DNA from: Neolewinella aurantiaca
Lineage (GTDB): Bacteria; Bacteroidota; Bacteroidia; Chitinophagales; Saprospiraceae
NCBI RefSeq assembly: GCF_008014675.1
Contig: NZ_VOXD01000008.1
Span: 118,521 to 182,520, forward strand
Reading direction: 5' to 3'
DNA: 64,000 bases
This document shows, piece by piece, positions 43,498-52,035 of this stretch (positions are counted from its first letter, which is position 1; each line of letters begins with the position of its first letter). Both the position numbers and the translations under genes were made by a program. The notes beneath the pieces are model-generated. The model ran no database searches and was not told the origin of the DNA. It saw only the letters and a list, made by a program, of their open reading frames with translations.

Positions 43498-44889
43498 TCA
43501 CTTAAGGCGGGCCATCTGGCTCCGCAGCCGCTTGCACCAGTCTTCCAGGGTCTTGAGGGAGGCGAAATGCTCGGGGTAGCGCTGTTTCACATTGCTCCGG
43601 AAAACGGCCCGGAAAACGGGATTGGCCATATTCTCCTCATTGGTCAGGTCGGCTTTGTAGCCACTTCCCCGCTTCTTGCTGGCTTTGGCGAAGGCATCGG
43701 CCTTCACCCCCGGGTAACGATCAAAGACATCCCGCATCAGTTCCTCGGTCTTATCGATGAGTTGCTGATGGATCTCTTCGTACTTCTTTTCTACCTGAGC
43801 GAGCTCACGACGACGTTTTTCCTCCTTCTTACGTGCTTTGCGGTGTTCTTCCTCTTCGGCGGCCTTAGCGGCCACCAGGTTGTCGGTAGACACCATCGTG
43901 TGGAGGTAACCGCCCACGTTCTGGATATCCTTGCCTGACTTTAGTTGGTTGAGTGTGTAATTGATGCCGTACTGAATCTGCTCCTCGGGGAACTGGCGTA
44001 CCCACTTGCGCATTGTCGGCTCTTCGATGTACTGGCTTACCTGCACAAAAAGCCGGGCAACCACAGCGTCCTCCTCGTGGCTCACCTGAATTGTACCAAG
44101 TTCCGGCATTTTAGCGTCGACCTGGGTGGCATCGTAGCGGGGGTTGCGCATGATAATGAAACGAATCTTGTGCACCTTGCGCCCGCGCTTGAGTGGCTCA
44201 AACTCAAAACAGAGGTCAGTATGCATCAGAAGATGCTTCTGGGCCTTTTTGAGGATCTTCTGGTTGAAACTACCGTAGAGCGGATAGTTGTCTTTCACGA
44301 TGGCCTTGCCCTTCGAGTTGCGGTGCATTTCTTTGGCCCCGATGATCTCCTTGAGGTCTTCGAACTCAAAAGTCCGGTAACCGATCTTCTCGTACTGTTT
44401 CAGCAACTCGTAGATCCGAACGGAGTAGCTGCTCGGCAAATTGAGAATGTTCTTCACGTCGTAAACCGTGAAACGGGATTTCAGCTCCAGGATGTGTGGC
44501 TTCATCTTCGGATGAAAGGTCACCTCGATATAGTTGGTGTTCGAACCATGGACCTGGGTAGTCGCACTCACGATAAGGTGAGTACGGGTTTCGTTGAGCC
44601 CGTCTTCTGTTTCCTGAAAGATGGACACCTCCTTTTGCAGAAGCGTGTTGGCACCGTCGCGTAACAGTTCATAGCTTGCTTTGTCTTTATCGAGACCAAA
44701 CTCCTGAATGATGTCACGCAAATAAATCCGGTAAGGCTTAAAGTCCTCATCCGACATACGGACCATCGTGATCATCTTTGTGAATACACGGGTCTCCCAC
44801 ATATTGAACTTGTAGCGGGCTTCGACAAGGGAATTCGACTTACGCACCATTAGGCGCACCGTCGGGATGGATGGAACAGGCGATTTCAT
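43498..44889 (-). CDS. Rep_3-family plasmid replication initiator
   Basis: A 463-residue initiator (474 if the start is at 44922). The Rep_3 (RepB) winged-helix pair starts at VRKSNSLVEARYKFNMWETR (read through) and continues with YRIYLRDIIQEFG, SSYSVRIYELLKQY and a second domain with basic KRGRKVHKIRFIIM. The charged C-terminal half (AAEEEEHRKARKKEEKRRRE) is a probable coiled coil longer than in small-plasmid Reps. The ATG at 44889 (MKSPVPSIPT) is preferred because an iteron-like TTTGGTATCAG overlaps the upstream extension. About 20 iterons follow upstream, the expected target of this protein. Confidence 0.92.
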   Translation of the reverse strand: MKSPVPSIPTVRLMVRKSNSLVEARYKFNMWETRVFTKMITMVRMSDEDFKPYRIYLRDIIQEFGLDKDKASYELLRDGANTLLQKEVSIFQETEDGLNETRTHLIVSATTQVHGSNTNYIEVTFHPKMKPHILELKSRFTVYDVKNILNLPSSYSVRIYELLKQYEKIGYRTFEFEDLKEIIGAKEMHRNSKGKAIVKDNYPLYGSFNQKILKKAQKHLLMHTDLCFEFEPLKRGRKVHKIRFIIMRNPRYDATQVDAKMPELGTIQVSHEEDAVVARLFVQVSQYIEEPTMRKWVRQFPEEQIQYGINYTLNQLKSGKDIQNVGGYLHTMVSTDNLVAAKAAEEEEHRKARKKEEKRRRELAQVEKKYEEIHQQLIDKTEELMRDVFDRYPGVKADAFAKASKKRGSGYKADLTNEENMANPVFRAVFRSNVKQRYPEHFASLKTLEDWCKRLRSQMARLK

Positions 44890-44924
44890 ATTCTTTGGTA
44901 TCAGTACTATATCTGCTGCCAAGA

Positions 44925-45945
44925 TATGGTATAGTTAGAACCGACACACGTTTTTTCAGACCAGAAAACAAAGTATACCAGATCTAGGAAAGTCTACCAT
45001 CTTTAGGAATTCCGCCTTTCCTACTTGCGGTACACTTTGTCCGAATCCTGGTATAGTAGTTCCGTCATTTGGTATACTTAACCCTGAATTTGGTATACTT
45101 TAGGTTGTAACTATCTGTATTAGAGCAGGTTACAGAGGCCTAAAAGAAGTAAAACCCTTAAAAGAATAAAAACAGCAGGCGGGCTATCGCCCTAAATCTG
45201 GTACAGTTGTTCTCTCTAATTGATTAGTATACCCTGATTAGGACTGTAAGCTGGTCCTGGGCCTCTTCCTACTTTTGGTATAGTTGCTTCCGAAAAAAAT
45301 CAGCGCTCTACGTAGTCTGGATTCAAATTTGTCCTACATCTGGTATAATTCGACCTTTTTAGGGGGCAACGCCCAGCTCCTAGTGACCAATTTCCGTGAA
45401 GGGGCCTGCTTTTACCTAAATCCGGTACATTTAATGTGGGCGATTCCTACATCTGGTATACTTAAGCAGTGATTGTTTGCCCAGATATACCACTTTAGCC
45501 CCTATTTGCTAACTATACCAACCTTCGGGATTAGATGGAGTCAGGCACCTTGACTTGAGTAGAATCCCCCAACCTAAATCTGGTATAGTTTGCGCACTCC
45601 ATTGATTATCAGCGCGTTATGTTCTTTCGTTTAAACCTGCCTTTTTCCTACATGTGGTACAATTCGTGAGCGAACCCCGATTTGGCCGGTGTTTTGGCGC
45701 TAAAAGGCCCTTTTTTCCTAAATGTGGTATGTTTTGGTGGTCTCCAGTCCTAAACATGGTATAGATCAAAGGATGAGATAGGGGGCATTGAGGTACAGGG
45801 TCGTGGATTGAATATACCACTTTTAGGAAATGAATCGGCGCTTTCAGGCCGGTATACATCTGAATGCTTTGGTTTAACTGAGAATCAACAATCCATTGGA
45901 AATGAGTCAGATAAATGGGTAACTATACCACATTTCTCCTCAGTA
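44925..45945. other. Iteron-type replication origin (about 20 copies)
   Basis: About 1 kb without genes upstream of rep. A motif with consensus TTCCTAAATCTGGTATAGTT recurs in both orientations: plus-strand copies near 45018, 45040, 45061, 45082, 45190, 45266, 45331, 45411, 45444, 45571, 45645, 45715, 45747 and 45842, and inverse copies near 44971, 44991, 45226, 45484, 45511, 45811 and 45921, with a partial at 44927. The core TGGTATA is best kept. Spacing is irregular (20-150 bp). The region is richer in A+T than the flanks. This is the likely Rep binding array and origin. Confidence 0.88.
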
Positions 45946-46205
45946 CGATCTGTATCCCAAAAGGGGACGACCTGGCTGTCCTGGGGCAACTACTCCCTTA
46001 GCAGCTAACCCAGAAATCTACTGGCTAGCCCACTAGCTGTACCTGAGGTGGGCAGGCAGAAAAATCCAGGGCATGGAGCCTGAAGCTTTGAACCGGAAAC
46101 TCGTTTTGTCGCTTTTGGCCGGGTGCGGCAAATGTTGCCACTAATAGCGGGGTATCATGGATCGAAGTCAATGGCATGGCCACGATCTGCTGATCGGTCT
46201 GGATT

Positions 46206-46646
46206 TTACTTTTTCAAAGACCGTTCCACCACGCTGATGATGTAGTCTTTCATCGAGATTTCCTGATGGATAGAGAGCAGCTTGAGTTCTTTGTGCAGGG
46301 TATGAGGAATGTCCAGGGTAAGGCGCTTGGTGCCTTCTGCCGGGTGGACAGAACGAGGAGAAACAGCTTTGTCTCCGGCTGCTTTGCGCTTGGATCCCCT
46401 ACCCTTCTTCGGAGCGGAACTCTCGGTTGCAACAGCCTTCGGTGCCGGTGGAGGTGTTGGCGCGGCCGCAGGTACAGAGACTGCTTTCGGAGCCGGAGCG
46501 GGCTGTTTAGCCACCTTCTCCACCTTCGGTGGAGGGTTATCGGAAACCTTACGGACTACTTCGTCCATCGTTTCTTCGCTCACGCGCATGGTCCGTTTCA
46601 GAGAAGGACGTTTCAGGTTTGCCGCCAGGAGATTCTTCTTAGCCAT
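46206..46646 (-). CDS. Ribbon-helix-helix partition/repressor protein
   Basis: A 146-residue basic protein with a long disordered P/A-rich middle (APAPKAVSVPAAAPTPPPAP) and a C-terminal ribbon-helix-helix domain: TKRLTLDIPHTLHKELKLL then EISMKDYIISVVERSL. This architecture (flexible N-terminal tail plus RHH) is that of ParG/Omega-like centromere-binding proteins that stimulate ParA. Three 8-bp-spaced motifs overlap and precede its start (46646), suggesting autorepression. ParA lies upstream on the same strand. A dispersed 18-bp motif encodes VPAAAPTP. Confidence 0.82.
   Translation of the reverse strand: MAKKNLLAANLKRPSLKRTMRVSEETMDEVVRKVSDNPPPKVEKVAKQPAPAPKAVSVPAAAPTPPPAPKAVATESSAPKKGRGSKRKAAGDKAVSPRSVHPAEGTKRLTLDIPHTLHKELKLLSIHQEISMKDYIISVVERSLKK
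46459..46476 (-). repeat. 18-bp dispersed motif in the RHH partition gene
   Basis: TGTACCTGCGGCCGCGCC, one mismatch; encodes VPAAAP in the disordered region. It shows the motif also occurs in the plasmid-type core. Confidence 0.75.
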
Positions 46647-46667
46647 CTTTGTATCTTTAAATCTTTA
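46646..46667 (-). promoter_or_regulatory. Operator of the RHH gene: three 8-bp-spaced motifs
   Basis: TCTTTG, TCTTTA and TCTTTA start at 46646, 46654 and 46662, exactly 8 bp apart (TAAAGA on the minus strand). The same period is found before parA. The first unit overlaps the start codon. Confidence 0.75.
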
Positions 46668-46718
46668 GTTCCTTAAAGGTAGGTAATAGTATGCAAATTG
46701 AGGTGGAGGCTACAGATC

Positions 46719-46735
46719 GCAGACCTTTGGTCTGC
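46719..46735. terminator. Hairpin between parA and the RHH gene
   Basis: GCAGACC-TTT-GGTCTGC is a perfect 7-bp stem 40 bp after the parA stop, and could terminate or attenuate parA transcription before the RHH gene. Confidence 0.5.
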
Positions 46736-46774
46736 AATTAACTGGCTTCCAACCGGAGTGCTGGTTCGCCCCTG

Positions 46775-47449
46775 CTAGCTCGTGGCCAGCTTGATCAGTT
46801 CCTTCGTGAGTCGGTTGATCTCGACCTTCGCCTTGCGGTCGCTGCCGTACTCTATCACGCCCATTCCGGACACATTGGCCTCTCCGTACGCTACCCGGTT
46901 GCCCAGCCTGACGTCAAAGACGCCTACTTCGTAAGTCTGGGCCAACTGCTCAACAATACCTGCAGCCAGTTCGTGCAGGGTAACGTTGCGCCGGTACATA
47001 TTCACCAGCAGGTGAGCCTGAACGGGATCGTCACCGGCATCTTCCTTTGCTTCTCTGATCTCCTGAAACTTTTCCAGCAACTGCTCGGTCACCCATACGT
47101 CGCTGCCACCGGTGGTGCTCACCGGTATAACCAGCATGTGGCTGGCGTACATGGCCTTCACTGCAATCGGTGACAAAGCGGGCGGACAATCAATTACCAA
47201 TACATCATACTGTGCGTATTGCGCCCGTACCTGCTTGGCAAAGGACTTTGGGTTCACCAACGAGATGCAAGGAATCGATGGCTCAATGCCGTTCTCATCC
47301 CGCTTATCTGACCACGAAGAAGTCGCCTTAGTGTTGTCTGCATCCACCAGGCATACTTTATAACCCTGATGAACGAGCGACACCGCCAGGTTCTGAGCAG
47401 CCGTACTCTTACCTACTCCTCCTTTGTAATTGATTGATGAGATGATCAT
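46775..47449 (-). CDS. parA: ParA-type partition ATPase
   Basis: A 224-residue MinD/ParA ATPase with the deviant Walker A KGGVGKST (residues 9-16) at the very N-terminus, LVDADNTKATSSW, and Walker B VLVIDCPPAL. There is no N-terminal helix-turn-helix, so it is a small ParA (type Ib) of the kind paired with ribbon-helix-helix partners such as ParG; such a gene lies directly downstream. Together they should segregate the replicon carrying the Rep_3 origin. A dense cluster of 8-bp-period motifs lies just upstream of the start. Confidence 0.92.
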   Translation of the reverse strand: MIISSINYKGGVGKSTAAQNLAVSLVHQGYKVCLVDADNTKATSSWSDKRDENGIEPSIPCISLVNPKSFAKQVRAQYAQYDVLVIDCPPALSPIAVKAMYASHMLVIPVSTTGGSDVWVTEQLLEKFQEIREAKEDAGDDPVQAHLLVNMYRRNVTLHELAAGIVEQLAQTYEVGVFDVRLGNRVAYGEANVSGMGVIEYGSDRKAKVEINRLTKELIKLATS

Positions 47450-48170
47450 TATTTCTTTATTTAAAGTGATCTTTAAATACTGATGCCTTTATCTAAAGAT
47501 TTCAGTATCGCTTTATGTCTTTGTTTGATGATGTAAAGATAAACGATCCGTCTTATATAAAGAAGCAAATGTTTAAAGATTTGCGATTGCAAGTATTTAA
47601 AGTAAGTCGTGTTTCATTGAATCTTTGTTTAAAGGTTTAAGCATTTAATTTTTTAATGACATAAAGATTTAAAGATCTACTTATGCAGTGTAAAGACGTA
47701 AAGATTTAAAGATGCGTGTTGGATGCCAGGGTGATAAGTGTTTAAAGAAGTAAAGACATAAAGAAATACAACACAGCAGTACTGTATTTCTTTAAATCTT
47801 TAAATAAAGGAGCGTGTCCAACTTCTGTGCCAGTTATATGTCTTTACTTCTTTAAATAAAGACGTGTAGGTAATTGGCTGATTTTTAGGTTTGTATGAAT
47901 GGTATTGAGATCGTTTAACCCGTCTGATTTCAATAGGTTACTACCATGAGTTATGAGGTCGTTCATCCGCTGCAACGTCCGGTTACCTGATCTGGATAGG
48001 GTACTAAACAGCTTCTATTTTGCGGTATATACGCAGTACCGGTTAGCTCTTCTTTACCCCCACATTCCCTGCGTAGTCCTTTTTTCAGCCCGGTTTCCCT
48101 TGGTTGGGCGTTGAAATAAGATCCGGGTCATAAATCAAAATCCCCTAATTTTACGGAAAACAATCAGCCC
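47450..48170. other. Putative centromere/operator with 8-bp-period motifs
   Basis: About 0.7 kb of A+T-rich non-coding DNA upstream of parA. TAAAGA (or inverse TCTTTA) occurs in tandem with exactly 8-bp spacing: 47662/47670; 47691/47699/47707; 47743/47751/47759; inverse 47789/47797 and 47841/47849; single copies are scattered from 47461 on. This is the expected pattern of a binding array for a ribbon-helix-helix dimer. The right part (47880-48170) holds nothing recognisable beyond the promoter of the next gene. Confidence 0.8.
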
Positions 48171-49121
48171 ATGTTTCGTTTAGTTCCATTATTATCCCTT
48201 CTCTTTCTGATCTCCTGCGGGAACCCGACCCGCAACGATTCAGCAATCGTAGAAGTAGAAGAGGGCACGGCTGTACCCGCTACGGAAGTCGTGGTTCCTC
48301 CGGAAAAACCTGATGCGCCCACAGCAGACCCTGTAGCAGAACTCGAAGGCTTCTGGGTTGGTGATTTTGAGAATGCCGATGAGGAGGGCAAGTCTCTGTA
48401 CGTTGATGAAGGCTTTTACTGGAACCGGACCAACAAGATTAACATTTCCCTCGACCAAATTGCCGAAGGTAAGGTTACCGGCCACAGCGTGGTGGCTGGC
48501 AACGACCGCCCTTTCGGGGGGACTTACACCGCCGCCAGCGGCGGCGGTTACACCTTCACCGTCCGTGAACCGGGCGACGACCGGTACGACGGCACCTTCA
48601 GTTTTACCGTCAAAGATGATCTGCTCTCCGGAACCTGGGAGGCTTACAAAGACATCGACATCAGTAAGCGAACGTACACGCTCGAAAAGAAAGCCTTTAC
48701 CTACAACCCCGACGTGATGCTGGAGTACAACACTGCATTCGTGGACTGGACCAAATCCGTCGAAAAAACCTCAACCTACGATATGGGTGATGAAGTCGAA
48801 GAGTGGGTTACCACCCAGTTCGCAACGGCAACTGATCTGATCTACGAACTCAATGCTTCTAATGAACTGCTCAATAAGAGTGAAGTCGAGAACCTGAAAC
48901 GCGGGGACCTCACCATCATTCGTAACACCATCTACGCGCGGCATGGCTACTCTTTCAAAAACCGGCCCCTACGCCTGTTCTTCGATAAGCAGGAATGGTA
49001 CATCCCCGTCCACGCCGACATCCGCGCGGATTTTACCGAAATCGAAAAGCAAAACATCAAACTGCTGCTGAAGTACGAAAAGAACGCCGCCGAGTACTAC
49101 GATTCTTTCGGTCGGGGATAA
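48171..49121 (+). CDS. YARHG-domain lipoprotein
   Basis: A 316-residue lipoprotein with signal MFRLVPLLSLLFLISC (lipobox LISC) and an acidic linker. The central part looks like beta structure with SGGGYTFTVREPGDDRYDG. The C-terminal YARHG domain contains LTIIRNTIYARHGYSFKN and ends with LLLKYEKNAAEYYDSF; this domain is thought to act extracellularly. It is the first gene past the partition region, and the DUF2306 gene follows 42 bp downstream. Function is unknown. Confidence 0.85.
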   Translation: MFRLVPLLSLLFLISCGNPTRNDSAIVEVEEGTAVPATEVVVPPEKPDAPTADPVAELEGFWVGDFENADEEGKSLYVDEGFYWNRTNKINISLDQIAEGKVTGHSVVAGNDRPFGGTYTAASGGGYTFTVREPGDDRYDGTFSFTVKDDLLSGTWEAYKDIDISKRTYTLEKKAFTYNPDVMLEYNTAFVDWTKSVEKTSTYDMGDEVEEWVTTQFATATDLIYELNASNELLNKSEVENLKRGDLTIIRNTIYARHGYSFKNRPLRLFFDKQEWYIPVHADIRADFTEIEKQNIKLLLKYEKNAAEYYDSFGRG

Positions 49122-49163
49122 CCCGCCAACCGAACTGCCACCCGTCGTACCAGCCTCAGCCCA

Positions 49164-49814
49164 ATGATCAAGCGCATCTTATCGTACCAGTCCCTTCTGA
49201 AGCTGTCCGCTGCGGCAGTTCTGGCGTACTTCACGTGGTTGATGTTGCTCATCACGTGGCAGTACATCCCCGTCAGGTTCGACGTAGCCTTCCTGAAACT
49301 CAAAGAACCGATTGCATACCGGCACTACCAGGTCGCCTTCTTTGGCCACGTTTACACCAGCATTGTCGTGCTCATCTGCGGAATTCCCCAGTTCAGCCAA
49401 CGGCTGAGGCTCCGGTGGCCCGCTGTACACCGATGGGCGGGGTACGCCTACGTCGGGCTGATTCTGCTTGTCGCAGCCCCTGCGGGGCTCGTAATGGCGC
49501 TGTACGCCAACGGAGGATGGTCCGCACAACTCTCTTTTGTCCTGCAGGCAGTGCTCTGGTTCTGGTTCACTTACCGCGCGCTGCGGGCCATCAGGAAGGG
49601 TAGGGTAGGGGAGCATCGGGATTTCATGCTCCGGAGTTTCGCCCTCACCCTGTCAGCCATCAGTCTGCGCCTTTTCAAATGGGGCATAGTGGCTCTCTTC
49701 GCTCCGCCCCCGATGGATACCTACCGGATCGTCGCCTGGGCGGGATGGCTCGTCAACCTGGGGTTGGCAGAATTATGGATTTATTACCGCATCGATCATC
49801 ATTTAAAGATTTAA
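49164..49814 (+). CDS. DUF2306-like membrane protein
   Basis: A 216-residue integral membrane protein with about six helices. Family features are LTWQYIPV-type residues before helix 2 (LITWQYIPVRFD), HRWAGYAYVGLILL and GEHRDFMLRSFALTLSAISLRL; conserved histidines near helix ends suggest haem or metal binding, but this is not shown. It follows the YARHG gene by 42 bp. Its stop codon is embedded in a pair of 8-bp-spaced TAAAGA motifs like those of the partition region. Confidence 0.8.
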   Translation: MIKRILSYQSLLKLSAAAVLAYFTWLMLLITWQYIPVRFDVAFLKLKEPIAYRHYQVAFFGHVYTSIVVLICGIPQFSQRLRLRWPAVHRWAGYAYVGLILLVAAPAGLVMALYANGGWSAQLSFVLQAVLWFWFTYRALRAIRKGRVGEHRDFMLRSFALTLSAISLRLFKWGIVALFAPPPMDTYRIVAWAGWLVNLGLAELWIYYRIDHHLKI

Positions 49815-49825
49815 AGATGTCTTTA
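49804..49825 (+). promoter_or_regulatory. Outlying copy of the 8-bp-period partition motif
   Basis: TAAAGA at 49804 and 49812 (8-bp spacing) followed by inverse TCTTTA at 49820, overlapping the end of the DUF2306 gene, about 2 kb from the main array. Possibly a secondary ParA-partner binding site. Confidence 0.55.
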
Positions 49826-50000
49826 ATGATGCGCGCGTGGCAATCGCAAGCTCATGCGTTCTATTCCGGACAGCCCTCAAAGGACTTGCTCATTACGGGC
49901 GGCAACTTCAGTTGTCGTAGGGCAGGTTGAACTTTACCATTGCCCTGTCTACTGGAGATTCGAGGGCCCAAACTCCCGCCCCTGGCTTTACCAATTCATG

Positions 50001-50987
50001 CTACTCAATCCCCAAATGCAAAATCCTTCCCCCACTCTGGTTGACCGGGGAGATGGATTTACCAATCACCACACCATCTTCCGGAGCAAAGTATTCCTGG
50101 ATCATTTCGCCGAAGACGTTCCGCAGCGAAGCAATCAGCTGGCCTTTCTCTACCCGCTCGAGGAGGTCTACGTGGACGTGGAGAAGCCCGCCGGTTTCGG
50201 TGTAGACCCAATAGCTTTTTTTACAAAGAATTGTCGGGACGTTAGGTTCCAGAATCTCGTCGTCCGTCATGCCGAGGTGACTCAGCACGTTGTGTACTCC
50301 CACCAGGCCGCTGCGGATCAGCTTTTTCTGGTAAACTCCCGGGTTGCCCACTTCCAGGGTGATGGCGGGGATGTTGAGGTCATCCGCCGTACCCCGAAAT
50401 GTACCATCGTTAGGGGGATTATGGACGATCAGTTGGGGGTTCTGCAGCAGAGCAAGTTTGCGGGTCGATTCCTGACTCATATCGGCCCGGACGTAGTAGC
50501 TGTTTACCCGGCCCCGGCTGGCGGTATGAAGGTCCAGAAGGTAGTCGATATGCTGTAGGAAGCGATTAACGAGCCGGTAGGCGTATACCTGGCTGGCGTT
50601 TCCATCTTTCTTGCCCGGCATGAGATGATTGATATCGGAGCCATCGGCGAAGATGCGCTGCTGGCGATTGAAACCGGGTATGTTGACGACCGGAATGGCC
50701 ACCACACACCCTTTGAGTTCGCTTACGTCGAGATCGGCAAACAGCCGCTGGATGACGGAGATTCCGTTCAGCTCATCTCCGTGGATAGCGGCAGTAAGGC
50801 CGAGTACAGGGCCATCGGCTGCGCCGCGGGCTACCATCAGGGGTACACACATCGGGTTCCCCATGCCGTCGGCTGCCAGCCTGAGCCAGTAATGGCGGAT
50901 CGTTCCGGGAGGGGTTTGCTCCAGGTCGAATTTGAGCACGATAGGTAGACCGTTAAATCCGGTCTGCGAGGTAGTCGTAGATACCAT
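50001..50987 (-). CDS. AstE/AspA-family deacylase (M14-like zinc hydrolase)
   Basis: A 328-residue member of the succinylglutamate desuccinylase/aspartoacylase family. Zinc ligands are visible in AAIHGDELNG (HxxE) and DLHTASRG. The C-terminal beta domain contains GVVIGKSISPVNQ. Family members remove an acyl group from N-acyl amino acids, and relatives beside RimK-like ligases are widespread. Its start lies inside the end of the ATP-grasp gene (35-bp overlap), so the two are coupled. In the context of an epimerase and a DUF1611 gene it could deacylate N-acetyl-glutamate or a related acyl dipeptide; substrate is inferred. Confidence 0.88.
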   Translation of the reverse strand: MVSTTTSQTGFNGLPIVLKFDLEQTPPGTIRHYWLRLAADGMGNPMCVPLMVARGAADGPVLGLTAAIHGDELNGISVIQRLFADLDVSELKGCVVAIPVVNIPGFNRQQRIFADGSDINHLMPGKKDGNASQVYAYRLVNRFLQHIDYLLDLHTASRGRVNSYYVRADMSQESTRKLALLQNPQLIVHNPPNDGTFRGTADDLNIPAITLEVGNPGVYQKKLIRSGLVGVHNVLSHLGMTDDEILEPNVPTILCKKSYWVYTETGGLLHVHVDLLERVEKGQLIASLRNVFGEMIQEYFAPEDGVVIGKSISPVNQSGGRILHLGIE

Positions 50988-51963
50988 TTATGGTTTGTTG
51001 AAGGATAGGCCGTCCCGTTTGGGCTTCGGCTTGGGGGAACCCCCCGATACTGTTAGTGTTGAGTTCTGAAAGGACGCGTTTACCGTCGTCATTCATTAGC
51101 GTGTCGGCACCGAAAATAACGATGCCTTTTTCGAGTAGGGTAGGGGCAACGGCTGCGATCATTACTTCCTCCTCCGGAGCTACGTCGGCGATGATGGACG
51201 TGCCGCCGCGGGCAACGTTGCACAACCACTGGCCGGGAGCGGGAAGGCGCAGGCTGGCGCCCAGAATTTTTCCGTTTACGACCAGAATGCGCTTATCGCC
51301 CTGATCCACATTTTTGAGGTACTTCATGGCAAGATAGTGCCCGGCTTCGAGGTCGGGTTTTGCTGTTTCCAGCCATCTGTCCAGAGTGGTTTCCAGCCCA
51401 TCGCCGTCGACGACGCCGTGGGCGATTTTAACCAGTCCGCGCCCGCCGTATTCTCTCAGTGGTTTTAGCACGATGGGATGTAAGTCGGCAAATTCTATGA
51501 CGTCATCCGCACTTTGCACCCTGCGCACCGGCGCCGTATAGTCCGAAAAATGGTATAGAAAGTCTTTGCTCCCCGTTTCGAGAATTCCCTCGGGGTTGTT
51601 GATTACCACAGGTTTTTTTGTGGGCTCGGCAGCAGGTGCATAGGAGGTTAATGCAGCAAAGAAGGCGGAATCTGCCGGAGGGGGAATACGGAGCCAAACA
51701 ACGTCGGCTTCAGCGTAGGGCATTGATACGGGAGAAGCGGTAAACTGCTCACCGGTAGGGTCGAAATCAAAATCTGTGGAAGCGTTCAGGCCAAAAACCC
51801 ATTTGCTGAGATTACCGGCAAAAAAATCGGAATTGCGGACATCAGCGCGGCTGGCTACGAATACTCCGCTCGTGCGCGCGTCAGCTACCAGGGTCCGGGT
51901 GAGGGCATAGAGAGAGTTCTGATTGCTGTGACCGGAATGGTCCGTAAGGATTAAAAAAATCAT
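50953..51963 (-). CDS. ATP-grasp ligase (RimK/glutathione synthetase-like)
   Basis: A 336-residue ATP-grasp enzyme. The start at 51963 (MIFLILTDHSGHSN) is preferred to a 24-codon extension. It shows VVINNPEGILETGSKDFLYHF, ATP-binding IVLKPLREYGGRGLVKI and the metal-binding LSELNTNSIGGFPQ, typical of glutathione synthetase/RimK-type amide ligases. Such enzymes join a carboxylate to an amine at the cost of ATP. Partners are the overlapping deacylase and a larger ATP-grasp-like protein 72 bp upstream. The product is unknown. Confidence 0.85.
   Translation of the reverse strand: MIFLILTDHSGHSNQNSLYALTRTLVADARTSGVFVASRADVRNSDFFAGNLSKWVFGLNASTDFDFDPTGEQFTASPVSMPYAEADVVWLRIPPPADSAFFAALTSYAPAAEPTKKPVVINNPEGILETGSKDFLYHFSDYTAPVRRVQSADDVIEFADLHPIVLKPLREYGGRGLVKIAHGVVDGDGLETTLDRWLETAKPDLEAGHYLAMKYLKNVDQGDKRILVVNGKILGASLRLPAPGQWLCNVARGGTSIIADVAPEEEVMIAAVAPTLLEKGIVIFGADTLMNDDGKRVLSELNTNSIGGFPQAEAQTGRPILQQTINGIYDYLADRI
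51623..51640 (-). repeat. 18-bp dispersed motif, degenerate copy
   Basis: TGCACCTGCTGCCGAGCC, two mismatches, in the ATP-grasp gene (APAAEP). Confidence 0.4.
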
Positions 51964-52035
51964 CGCTGATTGATTGATGGGCGCGGCTATGGCCGCTGCC
52001 CTGAACATTAGAAAAGGCTGCGGCCAAAAGAGCAC

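Noticed and set aside
44925..45945. CRISPR array
   Set aside because: The repeats are 20 bp, occur in both orientations, have irregular spacing and no cas genes nearby; they are iterons of the adjacent Rep_3 gene.
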